From Streptomyces diacarni (lineage in GTDB: Bacteria; Actinomycetota; Actinomycetes; Streptomycetales; Streptomycetaceae): 64,000 nucleotides of DNA. The notes below the pieces were generated by a model that was not told the DNA's origin, searched no databases, and worked only from the letters and a program-made list of their open reading frames with translations. The stretch is taken from positions 310,001-374,000 of the forward strand of contig NZ_QOIN01000048.1 of the NCBI RefSeq assembly GCF_003323715.1, given 5' to 3'. Positions 32,512 to 42,728 of the stretch are shown in pieces (position 1 is the first letter of the stretch; each line of letters starts with the position of its first letter). Position numbers and translations under genes: made by a program.

Positions 32512-33864
32512 GTGCGTGAGTATCTGCTGACGCTGTGCGTCACAGCCGCGGTCACCTATCTGCTGACCGGCCCGGTGCGCAAGTTCGCCATCGCGGCGGG
32601 CGCGATGCCGCCCGTGCGGGCGCGGGACGTGCACCGGGAGCCCACACCGCGGCTCGGCGGCATCGCCATGTTCGGCGGCTTGTGCGCGGGCCTGCTGGTG
32701 GCCTCGCAACTCACCAACATCGGTGAGCTGTTCACCCTGTCCGACGAGCCGAGGGCCCTGTTGTCGGGGGCCGGGCTGATCTGGCTGATCGGCGTCCTGG
32801 ACGACAAGTGGGGTGTCGACGCGCTGGTGAAGCTCGGCGGGCAGATGATCGCCGCCGGTGTGATGGTGCTCCAGGGCCTGACGATCCTGTGGATCCCGGT
32901 CCCGGGTGTCGGCAACGTGGCGCTCACACCGCTCCAGGGCACGCTGTTGACGGTCGCGCTGGTGGTCATCACCATCAACGCGGTCAACTTCGTGGACGGT
33001 CTGGACGGGCTGGCCTCTGGCATGGTCTGCATCGCCGCGCTCGCGTTCTTCATGTACGCCTACCGCATCTGGTACGGCTACGGCATCGAGGCGGCGGCTC
33101 CGGCGACGCTGTTCGCGGCGGTCCTCATGGGCATGTGCCTGGGCTTCCTGCCGCACAACATGCACCCCGCCCGGATCTTCATGGGCGACTCGGGATCCAT
33201 GCTGATCGGCCTGGTGCTGGCCGCGGGCGCCGTCTCGATCACCGGCCAGGTGGACCCGGACCTGATGGTCGAGCACACCGGTTCGGTCAAGAACGCGGTG
33301 CACACGATGGTGCCCCTCTACATGCCACTGCTGCTGCCGCTCAGCATCATCGCCATCCCCGTCGCCGACCTGGTGATGGCGATCGTGCGGCGCACCTGGA
33401 ACGGGCGCTCCCCGTTCGCGGCGGACCGCGGCCACCTGCATCACCGGCTGCTGGAGATCGGGCACTCGCACAGTCGCGCGGTGCTGATCATGTACTTCTG
33501 GGCCGCGTTGATCGCCTTCGGCGCCGTGGCCTTCTCCGTGCGTTCCTCCAGCCTGGCGATCGTGCTGGCCATCGTGCTGCTCAGCGCCGTGGGGCTGATC
33601 GTGCTGCTGCTGCCGCGCTACACCCCGCGCGTGCCGGCCTGGTCCCAGCGGGTGCTGCCGCCCCGCTACCGGCGCTCGTCCCAGGCGCAGGGTGCGGCGG
33701 GGGTGGACCCGACGCCGCCCGGCCCCGGGGAGGATCCCGAGCCGGCCGGCGAGGGCGCCGAGGAGGGGGAGCGGGCGCCCGCGTTGGCGGGTCTGGAGGG
33801 TGCGACGGCGCTGGGGGAGCGCCGGCAGTTCACCCGCCCGAAGAAGATCAACACCAGGGACTGA
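32512..33864 (+). CDS. MraY/WecA-family undecaprenyl-phosphate GlcNAc-1-phosphate transferase
   Basis: GTG 32512 with GGGGAG upstream gives 450 aa. About ten membrane helices. Family motifs: VHREPTPRLGGIAMFGG, LIGVLDDKWGVDALVKL (DDx2-like catalytic Asp pair), NAVNFVDGLDGLASG, PARIFMGDSGSMLIG and the WecA-type DRGHLHHRLLEIGHSH. Transfers sugar-1-phosphate to undecaprenyl phosphate, the first step of wall glycopolymer (teichoic acid or arabinogalactan-like) synthesis. The last 75 residues are a Pro/Glu-rich cytoplasmic tail. It immediately precedes the ATP synthase operon, as in other streptomycetes. Confidence 0.93.
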   Translation: MREYLLTLCVTAAVTYLLTGPVRKFAIAAGAMPPVRARDVHREPTPRLGGIAMFGGLCAGLLVASQLTNIGELFTLSDEPRALLSGAGLIWLIGVLDDKWGVDALVKLGGQMIAAGVMVLQGLTILWIPVPGVGNVALTPLQGTLLTVALVVITINAVNFVDGLDGLASGMVCIAALAFFMYAYRIWYGYGIEAAAPATLFAAVLMGMCLGFLPHNMHPARIFMGDSGSMLIGLVLAAGAVSITGQVDPDLMVEHTGSVKNAVHTMVPLYMPLLLPLSIIAIPVADLVMAIVRRTWNGRSPFAADRGHLHHRLLEIGHSHSRAVLIMYFWAALIAFGAVAFSVRSSSLAIVLAIVLLSAVGLIVLLLPRYTPRVPAWSQRVLPPRYRRSSQAQGAAGVDPTPPGPGEDPEPAGEGAEEGERAPALAGLEGATALGERRQFTRPKKINTRD

Positions 33865-34147
33865 CCTGCCCTGTTGGCTGCCGCGCCGCCGCGGAATGCG
33901 TCAATACCAGACATAGCAGTCGGCGTCAGCCTGGTGCGCGAGACTCATGCCTCTGTGTGACCGGGGGCACACGAAGTAGGTAAAGACCTCATCAAATAGT
34001 TTGTGATACCGTTCACGAAACCCGGTGACAACCGAAGTGCCGCGCTCGCGCAGGCGCTTCTGCGGGAGGTCGGTCCGCCCTCCGGGCCGGGCTACTCTCG
34101 TCACCCGACGACTCACATTTCCCCGAGTTACCCCCGGAGCACACCAC

Positions 34148-34573
34148 ATGCAGTCGAACGACGCACGCATGCTGCTGCACTGCGCCGTCCCGACCGCCGT
34201 AGCCGGTGTCGTGGCCGCAGCGATCAGCGGCGTGTTCGCAGGAGGTAAGGGAGCCATCGGCGGCGCAGCCGGAGCACTCGTCGTGATCCTCTTCATGGGA
34301 CTCGGCCTTTACGTCCTCCAGCGGACGGCGCGCTCGTTCCCGCACCTCTTTCAGGCGATGGGCCTCCTGCTCTATACGACGCAGATTCTCCTGCTGTTCG
34401 TGGTGCTGGTGGTCTTCCGGGATACGACTCTTTTCGACACCAAGACCTTCGCGTTCACTCTGCTCGGCTCCACCGTCGTGTGGGTGGCCGCACAGGGCAG
34501 GGCGCACATGAAGGCGAAGATCCTGTATGTCGAGCCCTCCTCAGGTGGCAGCGAGAAGGCCAGTGCCACGTAG
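34148..34573 (+). CDS. atpI: ATP synthase protein I
   Basis: 141 aa from ATG 34148. Four predicted membrane helices (LLHCAVPTAVAGVVAAAISG, AAGALVVILFMGLGLYVL, YTTQILLLFVVLVVF, FTLLGSTVVWVAAQG). AtpI is a membrane chaperone for c-ring assembly and the usual first gene of the F1Fo operon. The 283-bp gap before it should hold the operon promoter. TACCGT at 34007-34012 is a possible -10 but has no good -35, and a short A+T-rich stretch (33980-34020) stands out from the surrounding GC. Confidence 0.9.
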   Translation: MQSNDARMLLHCAVPTAVAGVVAAAISGVFAGGKGAIGGAAGALVVILFMGLGLYVLQRTARSFPHLFQAMGLLLYTTQILLLFVVLVVFRDTTLFDTKTFAFTLLGSTVVWVAAQGRAHMKAKILYVEPSSGGSEKASAT

Positions 34574-34812
34574 GGGCGGGATAAGCGCTCGTTCGAGCAA
34601 CTGCTATCGTCCGTTGCCAACTGCGGCGCAGCAGACGGCGGCGGCAGAGCTTCGCTCCGTTCCGGCCCCAACGCCACGAAACGGACGCTCTGACGCCCTG
34701 ATCAGCCGCCGCCCCCGATTCGTACGACCCAGACCAGTGCCGTTCCGTGGCAGCAGGCCGCGCCGACACAACGAGGTAGCCGTTTTCATGCGCCATGCAG
34801 AAGGAGCCCGCG

Positions 34813-35622
34813 GTGAGTGCTGACCAGATGCTCGCCTTTGAGACCGACTGCCACCTTTTCAGTGGTTGCGGCTTCGAGGCTCCCGGGCTCCACTCGTTCG
34901 TCTTCGAGCCGATGTTCAGCATCGGCGGATTCGACTTCAACAAGCCGATCCTGCTCGCCCTCGTCGGCACGCTCGCCATCGTGTGGTTCTTCTGGGCGGC
35001 CTTCGCCAAGCCGAAGATCGTCCCCGGAAAGCTCCAGATGATCGCGGAGGCCGGTTACGACTTCATCCGCCGCGGCGTCGTCTACGAGACCATCGGCAAG
35101 AAGGAAGGCGAGAAGTACGTCCCCTTCGTGGTGGCGCTCTTCTTCTTCGTGTGGGTGATGAACCTGTGGGCGGTCATCCCGCTCGCCCAGTTCCCCGTCA
35201 CGTCCATCTTCTCGATTCCGCTCGGCCTCGCCCTGATCGTCTACGTCGTCTGGGTCGGGCTCACCTTCAAGCGGCAGGGCTGGACCGGCGCCTGGAAGAA
35301 CTTCACCGGCTACGACAAGTCCCTCGGCCCGGTGCTGCCGATGGTCATGGTCATCGAGTTCTTCTCGAACCTGCTGGTGCGCCCCTTCACGCACTCCGTC
35401 CGGCTGTTCGCGAACATGTTCTCGGGCCACATGCTGGTGGCGCTGTTCACGATCGCGACCTGGTACATGCTCAACGGTATCGGGATCGCCTACTCGGCCG
35501 TCTCCTTCATCATGACCATCGTCATGATCGCGTTCGAGCTGTTCATCCAGGTCATCCAGGCCTACGTGTTCGTCCTGCTGACCTGCTCCTACATCCAGGG
35601 CGCGCTCGTCAAGGAACACTGA
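34813..35622 (+). CDS. atpB: ATP synthase Fo subunit a
   Basis: GTG 34813 is preferred over ATG 34795 because GAAGGAG ends about six bases upstream and homologues begin MSADxxxxLAFETDC. 269 aa, five to six membrane helices. The essential Arg of the proton path is in FTHSVRLFANMFSGHMLVAL, and conserved polar residues follow in FIQVIQAYVFVLLTCSYI. It forms the half-channels next to the c-ring. Confidence 0.96.
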   Translation: MSADQMLAFETDCHLFSGCGFEAPGLHSFVFEPMFSIGGFDFNKPILLALVGTLAIVWFFWAAFAKPKIVPGKLQMIAEAGYDFIRRGVVYETIGKKEGEKYVPFVVALFFFVWVMNLWAVIPLAQFPVTSIFSIPLGLALIVYVVWVGLTFKRQGWTGAWKNFTGYDKSLGPVLPMVMVIEFFSNLLVRPFTHSVRLFANMFSGHMLVALFTIATWYMLNGIGIAYSAVSFIMTIVMIAFELFIQVIQAYVFVLLTCSYIQGALVKEH

Positions 35623-35700
35623 GCCGGCCCGCTCCCCGCACAACCCCCAGCTGTCCGGCGGCCAACCCCCGCCGGTCCGTACAGAGAAGGAAGTAACGGC

Positions 35701-35955
35701 ATGTCCGCTGCTCTCGACATGGTCAACATCGCCGCCTCCGAAGGCGTCACCGGCAACCTCGGCTCCATCGGCTACGGTCTCGCCGCCATCGGCCCCGGCA
35801 TCGGCGTCGGCATCGTCTTCGGTAACGGCACCCAGGCGCTGGCCCGCCAGCCCGAGGCCGCCGGTCTGATCCGTCAGAACCAGATCCTCGGCTTCGCCTT
35901 CTGTGAGGCGCTGGCCCTCATCGGCATCGTCATGGGCTTCATCTTCCGCTCCTGA
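35701..35955 (+). CDS. atpE: ATP synthase Fo subunit c
   Basis: 84 aa helical hairpin. First helix IGYGLAAIGPGIGVGIVFG has the Gly-rich packing pattern, the polar loop is ARQPEAAG, and the second helix carries the proton-binding Glu in FCEALALIGIVMGFIF. Strong GGAAGTAA-type RBS upstream, fitting the high copy number of c in the ring. Confidence 0.97.
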   Translation: MSAALDMVNIAASEGVTGNLGSIGYGLAAIGPGIGVGIVFGNGTQALARQPEAAGLIRQNQILGFAFCEALALIGIVMGFIFRS

Positions 35956-35997
35956 CGGCCGAGCGAACGACCCCTTTTTCCGACGGAAGGCACTGAC

Positions 35998-36567
35998 GTG
36001 AACGCCCTGGTACCCATGGCGGAGACCGAGGTTCCGCAGAACCCGCTCATCCCGCCGATTCCAGAGTTCGTCATCGGCCTGATCGCATTCGCCATCGTCT
36101 TCTTCTTCCTGTGGAAGAAGCTCCTTCCGAGCATCAACAAGGTGCTGGAAGAGCGTCGTGAAGCCATTGAGGGCGGCATCGAGAAGGCCGAGGCGGCTCA
36201 GCAGGAGGCTGCCGACGTACTCCAGCAGTACAAGGACCAGCTTTCCGAGGCCCGCCACGAGGCCGCCCGACTGCGTGCCGAGGCACAGGAGCAGGGCGCG
36301 GCGCTCATCGCCGAGATGCGCGCCGAGGGCCAGCGGCAGCGTGAGGAGATCATCGCCGCGGGTCACTCCCAGATCGACGCCGATCGCAAGCAGGCCGCGG
36401 CCACGCTCCGCCAGGACGTGGGCAAGCTCGCCACCGACCTGGCAGGCAAGCTCGTCGGCGAGTCCCTGGAGGACCACGCCCGGCAGAGCCGCGTGATCGA
36501 CCGCTTCCTCGACGGCCTCGAAGAGACCGCCGAGGCGGAGGCGAATGTCAACGGAGCCGCCCGATGA
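35998..36567 (+). CDS. atpF: ATP synthase Fo subunit b
   Basis: 189 aa from GTG 35998. One N-terminal membrane helix (FVIGLIAFAIVFFFLW) is followed by a long charged coiled coil (about residues 45-150, EKAEAAQQEAADVLQQYKDQ). It forms the peripheral stalk to F1. Overlaps atpH by 4 bp (ATGA), indicating coupled translation. Confidence 0.96.
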   Translation: MNALVPMAETEVPQNPLIPPIPEFVIGLIAFAIVFFFLWKKLLPSINKVLEERREAIEGGIEKAEAAQQEAADVLQQYKDQLSEARHEAARLRAEAQEQGAALIAEMRAEGQRQREEIIAAGHSQIDADRKQAAATLRQDVGKLATDLAGKLVGESLEDHARQSRVIDRFLDGLEETAEAEANVNGAAR

Positions 36568-37379
36568 ATGGAGCGAGCCGTGAGGCGCTCGCCGCCGCAC
36601 GCGAGAGCCTGACCGCGCTGACCGACTCCACGTCGGCCGACGCCGCGGCCCTCGCCGACGAGCTCGCCGCCGTCACCGCGCTGCTGCAGCGCGAGGTCTC
36701 GCTGCGCCGGGTCCTCACCGACCCGGCGCAGGACGGGGAGGCCAAGGCCTCGCTGGTCCAGCGCGTGCTGGGCGGTCAGGTCAGCGGCCCCGCCGCCGAC
36801 GTGGTCTCCGGCATGGTCCGCTCCCGGTGGTCCAGCCCGCGCGACCTGGTCGACGCGGTCGAGGAGCTGGCCGACCTGGCCGACCTGGTGGCGGCGGAGC
36901 GCGACGGCTCGCTCGACGACGTCGAGGACGAGCTGTTCAGGTTCGCCAGGACGGCGGCCTCCGCGCCCGACCTGCGCTCGGCCCTGACCAGCAGGACAGC
37001 GGCTCCGGAGGCGAAGAGCGCCCTGGTCAACACGCTGCTCGCCGGCCGGGTGCGCCCGGCCACCGAGCGGCTGGTGACCCGCCTGGTGATTCAGCCGCGG
37101 GGACGTAGCCTGGAGGCAGGGCTGGAAGCCCTGTCCAAGCTGGCAGCCGAGCGCCGCAACCGTTCGGTGGCCGTGGTGACGTCCGCGGTGCCGCTCAGCG
37201 ACGAGCAGAAGCGGCGTCTGGGCGCGTCGCTGGCCAAGCTGTACGGCCGCCAGGTTCACCTCAACCTGGACGTGGACCCTCAGATCCTCGGCGGGATCAG
37301 GGTCCAGGTGGGCGACGAGGTGATCAACGGCTCGGTCGCCGACCGGCTGGAGCGGGCGCAGCGGCGGATGGCGGGCTGA
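36564..37379 (+). CDS. atpH: ATP synthase F1 subunit delta
   Basis: 271 aa from ATG 36564, longer than the roughly 180-aa E. coli protein, as usual in actinobacteria. The N-terminal helical bundle, central helical extension (DLVDAVEELADLADLVAAER) and C-terminal delta signature (LAKLYGRQVHLNLDVDPQIL, GGIRVQVGDEVINGSV) are present. It joins the peripheral stalk to the alpha3beta3 head. Confidence 0.95.
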   Translation: MNGASREALAAARESLTALTDSTSADAAALADELAAVTALLQREVSLRRVLTDPAQDGEAKASLVQRVLGGQVSGPAADVVSGMVRSRWSSPRDLVDAVEELADLADLVAAERDGSLDDVEDELFRFARTAASAPDLRSALTSRTAAPEAKSALVNTLLAGRVRPATERLVTRLVIQPRGRSLEAGLEALSKLAAERRNRSVAVVTSAVPLSDEQKRRLGASLAKLYGRQVHLNLDVDPQILGGIRVQVGDEVINGSVADRLERAQRRMAG

Positions 37380-37544
37380 CGGGCACACCGAGCCCCCAGA
37401 GCGTGGCAGGACCCGGCGCGTGTGCGCCAACCAACTCAACAAGCACGAACGCGGCCCGAGTTGGGCCGTACATGGGAGCCGGGGGAGACGCCCCCCGGTG
37501 CCCGCAGCAACTTACGGGCCCAACAAGGAGAGCAGGGAACCCAG

Positions 37545-39116
<1,572 letters not shown>

Positions 39117-39118
39117 GC

Positions 39119-40039
39119 ATGGGTGCCCAGCTCAGGGTCTACAAGCGGCGGATCAAGTCCGTCACTGCGACCAAGAAGATCACCCGGGCGATGGAGATGA
39201 TCGCCGCCTCGCGCATCATCAAGGCGCAGCGCAGGGTGGCCGCGTCCGAGCCGTACGCCACGGAGCTGACCCGCGCGGTCACCGCCGTGGCGGGCGGTTC
39301 CGCCACCTCGCACCCGCTGTTGACCGAGGCCGAGCAGCCCAAGCGGGCCGCGGTCCTGCTCATCACGAGCGACCGCGGGCTCGCGGGCGGCTACAACTCC
39401 AACGCCATCAAGGCGGCAGAGCAGCTCAACGAGCGGCTGACCGCCGAGGGCAAGGAGATCGTCAGCTTCATCGTCGGCTCCAAGGGTGTGGCCTACTACG
39501 GTTTCCGCGACCGTCCGGTCAAGGAGTCGTTCACCGGCTTCACGGACAACCCGACCTACGCCGACGCCAAGACGGTGGCCGCCTCGCTGATCGAGGCGGT
39601 GCAGCAGGAGACCGCCGAGGGCGGCGTGGACGAGCTGCACATCGTCTACACCGAGTTCGTCTCGATGATGACGCAGACGCCGGTCCGCGACCGGATGCTG
39701 CCGCTCACCCTCGACGGCGACCAGGCGACGGAGGCGGCCGGCGGCAAGGGCGTCCTTCCGCTGTACGACTTCGAGCCCTCGGCCGAGGACGTGCTGGACG
39801 CGCTGCTGCCGCGGTACGTCGAGTCCCGGGTCTACAACGCTCTGCTCCAGGCGGCTGCCTCCAAGCACGCCGCCACCCGCCGGGCGATGAAGTCCGCGAC
39901 CGACAACGCCGAGGAACTCATCAAGTCGCTGACGCGGCTTGCCAACGCGGCCCGCCAGGCCGACATCACCCAGGAAATCAGCGAGATCGTCGGTGGGGCG
40001 AGCGCGCTGGCTGACGCTAACGCGGGGAGTGACCGCTAA
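39119..40039 (+). CDS. atpG: ATP synthase F1 subunit gamma
   Basis: 306 aa from ATG 39119, 2 bp after atpA. The N-terminal helix RVYKRRIKSVTATKKITRAM and the C-terminal helix ATRRAMKSATDNAEELIKSL form the rotor coiled coil. ITSDRGLAGGYNSNAI is the conserved central motif. Transmits rotation from the c-ring to the catalytic head. Confidence 0.97.
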   Translation: MGAQLRVYKRRIKSVTATKKITRAMEMIAASRIIKAQRRVAASEPYATELTRAVTAVAGGSATSHPLLTEAEQPKRAAVLLITSDRGLAGGYNSNAIKAAEQLNERLTAEGKEIVSFIVGSKGVAYYGFRDRPVKESFTGFTDNPTYADAKTVAASLIEAVQQETAEGGVDELHIVYTEFVSMMTQTPVRDRMLPLTLDGDQATEAAGGKGVLPLYDFEPSAEDVLDALLPRYVESRVYNALLQAAASKHAATRRAMKSATDNAEELIKSLTRLANAARQADITQEISEIVGGASALADANAGSDR

Positions 40040-40041
40040 CC

Positions 40042-41484
40042 ATGACCACCACTGTTGAGACGGCCACCGCCACGGGCCGTGTTGCCCGGGTCATCGGCCC
40101 GGTCGTCGACGTGGAGTTCCCCGTCGACGCCATGCCGGACATCTACCAGGCGCTGACGGTCGAGGTTCTCGACCCGGCCGAGGACGGCAAGCGCAAGACC
40201 CTGACTCTGGAGGTCGCACAGCACCTCGGTGAGGGCGTGGTCCGCGCCATCTCCATGGAGCCGACCGACGGCCTGGTCCGCCAGGCTCCGGTGACCGACA
40301 CCGGCGCGGGCATCACCGTGCCCGTCGGCGACGTCACCAAGGGCCGGGTCTTCAACACGCTCGGCAAGATCCTGAACGAGCCGGAGGCCGAGTCCGAGGT
40401 CACCGAGCGGTGGTCCATCCACCGCAAGGCGCCCGCGTTCGACCAGCTCGAGTCGAAGACCGAGATGTTCGAGACCGGTCTGAAGGTCGTCGACCTGCTG
40501 ACCCCGTACGTCAAGGGCGGCAAGATCGGCCTGTTCGGCGGTGCGGGCGTCGGCAAGACGGTCCTCATCCAGGAAATGATCATGCGTGTGGCCAAGCTGC
40601 ACGAGGGCGTTTCCGTGTTCGCCGGCGTCGGCGAGCGCACCCGTGAGGGCAACGACCTGATCGAGGAGATGGACGAGTCCGGCGTCCTTCCGCAGACCGC
40701 GCTGGTCTTCGGCCAGATGGACGAGCCGCCGGGGACCCGTCTCCGCGTCGCGCTGGCCGGTCTGACCATGGCGGAGTACTTCCGCGATGTGCAGAAGCAG
40801 GACGTGCTGTTCTTCATCGACAACATCTTCCGCTTCACGCAGGCCGGTTCCGAGGTCTCCACCCTGCTGGGCCGCATGCCCTCCGCGGTGGGTTACCAGC
40901 CGAACCTGGCGGACGAGATGGGTGTGCTCCAGGAGCGCATCACCTCGACCCGCGGCCACTCCATCACCTCCATGCAGGCGATCTACGTGCCCGCCGACGA
41001 CCTGACGGACCCGGCCCCGGCGACGACGTTCGCGCACCTGGACGCCACCACGGTGCTCTCGCGTCCGATCTCGGAGAAGGGCATCTACCCCGCGGTGGAC
41101 CCGCTGGACTCCACCTCCCGGATCCTGGACCCGCGCTTCGTCACCCAGGAGCACTACACCTGCGCCGAGCGCGTCAAGGGGATCCTGCAGAAGTACAAGG
41201 ACCTGCAGGACATCATCTCCATCCTCGGCATCGACGAGCTGTCCGAGGAGGACAAGCTCACGGTGTCCCGCGCCCGCCGCATCGAGCGCTTCCTGTCGCA
41301 GAACACCCACGCGGCGAAGCAGTTCACCGGCCTGGACGGTTCGGACGTGCCGCTGGACGAGTCGATCGCGGCCTTCAACGCGATCGCCGACGGCGAGTTC
41401 GACCACTTCCCGGAGCAGGCGTTCTTCATGTGCGGTGGCCTTGACGACCTCAAGGCCAAGGCGAAGGAGCTCGGCGTCTCCTGA
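40042..41484 (+). CDS. atpD: ATP synthase F1 subunit beta
   Basis: 480 aa from ATG 40042. Catalytic subunit: P-loop GLFGGAGVGKTVLIQE at about 162-177, FAGVGERTREGNDL with the catalytic Glu, Walker B VLFFIDNIFRFTQAGSE, and the DELSEEDKL (DELSEEK-like) C-terminal lever. It follows atpG by 2 bp. Atypically for the operon, atpC is separated by 186 bp containing a strong hairpin. Confidence 0.98.
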   Translation: MTTTVETATATGRVARVIGPVVDVEFPVDAMPDIYQALTVEVLDPAEDGKRKTLTLEVAQHLGEGVVRAISMEPTDGLVRQAPVTDTGAGITVPVGDVTKGRVFNTLGKILNEPEAESEVTERWSIHRKAPAFDQLESKTEMFETGLKVVDLLTPYVKGGKIGLFGGAGVGKTVLIQEMIMRVAKLHEGVSVFAGVGERTREGNDLIEEMDESGVLPQTALVFGQMDEPPGTRLRVALAGLTMAEYFRDVQKQDVLFFIDNIFRFTQAGSEVSTLLGRMPSAVGYQPNLADEMGVLQERITSTRGHSITSMQAIYVPADDLTDPAPATTFAHLDATTVLSRPISEKGIYPAVDPLDSTSRILDPRFVTQEHYTCAERVKGILQKYKDLQDIISILGIDELSEEDKLTVSRARRIERFLSQNTHAAKQFTGLDGSDVPLDESIAAFNAIADGEFDHFPEQAFFMCGGLDDLKAKAKELGVS

Positions 41485-41492
41485 CGCCGCTC

Positions 41493-41532
41493 CTCTCCCG
41501 TCCGGTCGGCCCCCGGGCTCCGGACGGGAGAG
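41493..41532 (+). terminator. Stem-loop between atpD and atpC
   Basis: CTCTCCCGTCCGG (41493-41505) pairs perfectly with 41520-41532 (13 bp), 9 nt after the atpD stop. There is no T-run. It could partially terminate or stabilise the 3' end of the upstream mRNA, lowering epsilon relative to beta. Confidence 0.7.
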
Positions 41533-41670
41533 GCTTCGGCGCTCCTGCGTGCTTCCGCGCGCGGTCTCACGCACAGGTGCGCCGGTCGTGCTCCGCGGCG
41601 GGGCGGGTGGGCGTACCCGTCCCCGCACCGCACCCCTTATCCTTTCCCCATCCCAAGCTGAGGAGCCACA

Positions 41671-42054
41671 GTGGCTGAGCTGCACGTCGAGTTGGTCGCC
41701 GCCGACCGCAAGGTCTGGTCCGGCGAGGCCAGCCTGGTCGTCGCGCGCACCTCCTCGGGTGATATCGGTGTCATGCCCGGCCACCAGCCGCTGCTCGGCG
41801 TGCTGGAGTCCGGCCCTGTCACCATCCGCACGAGTGGTGAGAGCGGCGGCGGTACCGTCGTCGCCGCCGTGCACGGCGGATTCATCTCCTTCGCCGACGA
41901 CCAGCTCTCCCTGCTCGCAGAGATCGCGGAGCTGACCGACGAGATCGATGTCGAGCGGGCGGAGCGCGCGTTGGAGGAGGCCAAGTCCAAGGCCGACGAG
42001 GGCGCCGAGCGGCGTGCCGACGTGCGGCTGCGAGCGGTGACGGCCGCTCGCTGA
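41671..42054 (+). CDS. atpC: ATP synthase F1 subunit epsilon
   Basis: 127 aa from GTG 41671 behind GAGGAG. N-terminal beta sandwich (LHVELVAADRKVWSGEASLV, GDIGVMPGHQPLLGVL, VHGGFISFADDQLSLLA) and a C-terminal helical hairpin (DVERAERALEEAKSKADEG). Central-stalk subunit that can inhibit ATP hydrolysis. Last gene of the operon; a terminator hairpin follows. Confidence 0.96.
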   Translation: MAELHVELVAADRKVWSGEASLVVARTSSGDIGVMPGHQPLLGVLESGPVTIRTSGESGGGTVVAAVHGGFISFADDQLSLLAEIAELTDEIDVERAERALEEAKSKADEGAERRADVRLRAVTAAR

Positions 42055-42094
42055 CGTACGCCGCCCCGCAGCGGCGCACGGTGCAGGACGACAC

Positions 42095-42141
42095 TCAGCC
42101 GCGGGTGGTCCCGGAATTTCTCCGGGGCCGTCCGCGGCTGA
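42095..42141 (+). terminator. Terminator of the atp operon
   Basis: TCAGCCGCGG (42095-42104) pairs with CCGCGGCTGA (42132-42141), with an inner TCCCGG/CCGGGG stem. It lies 40 bp after the atpC stop and 60 bp before the next gene. Confidence 0.75.
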
Positions 42142-42203
42142 AGCCATACAGAAGCGTTTGAGAGACTTGCCGGCGGCAGGTCCCGGAGAGTGCGAGGAGG
42201 TCG

Positions 42204-42668
42204 ATGAAGATGGTCCTCGCTCTGCTGCTGTGCGGCGTGGTCGTTCTGCTGGTGATCGCGGGGCTTTTCGCCTTCGGGGTACGCAGGCGGCTGATCCAGC
42301 GGTCCGGCGGAACGTTCGACTGCAACCTGCGGTGGGCGGTATCCGAGGAGGAGGCCGCCGAGCCGAAGGGAAAAGGGTGGGCGTACGGAATCGCCCGCTA
42401 CAACGGCGACCGCATCGAGTGGTTCCGCGTCTTCTCCTATGCCCCCAGGCCCCGCCGCCATCTGGTGCGCGGGGCCATCGACGTTCTCGAGCGCCGTTCG
42501 CCGCAGGGCGACGAGGAGCAGGCGCTGCTGTCCGACTCCGTCGTGCTGGCGTGCGCGGTGGGGCCCGAACGGGTACGGGTCGAGCTGGCGCTCAGCGAGG
42601 ACGCGCTGACGGGGTTCCTCGCCTGGCTGGAGGCCGCCCCTCCGGGCCAGCGCGTCAACGTGGCCTGA
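42204..42668 (+). CDS. DUF2550 membrane-anchored protein
   Basis: 154 aa from ATG 42204 (ATG 42210 also possible). An N-terminal membrane helix (MVLALLLCGVVVLLVIAGLF) is followed by a cytoplasmic domain with FDCNLRW, GWAYGIARYNGDRIEWFRVF and a C-terminal FLAWLEAAPPGQRVNVA. This matches the DUF2550 family found directly after atpC in actinobacteria. Function unknown; the conserved linkage suggests a membrane or cell-envelope role. Confidence 0.88.
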   Translation: MKMVLALLLCGVVVLLVIAGLFAFGVRRRLIQRSGGTFDCNLRWAVSEEEAAEPKGKGWAYGIARYNGDRIEWFRVFSYAPRPRRHLVRGAIDVLERRSPQGDEEQALLSDSVVLACAVGPERVRVELALSEDALTGFLAWLEAAPPGQRVNVA

Positions 42669-42728
42669 GCGGGAGGTCTCAGCCTGTCAGGGGCGTCAGC
42701 CGGGCAGCGCCGCGACCGGGCAGGGCTG

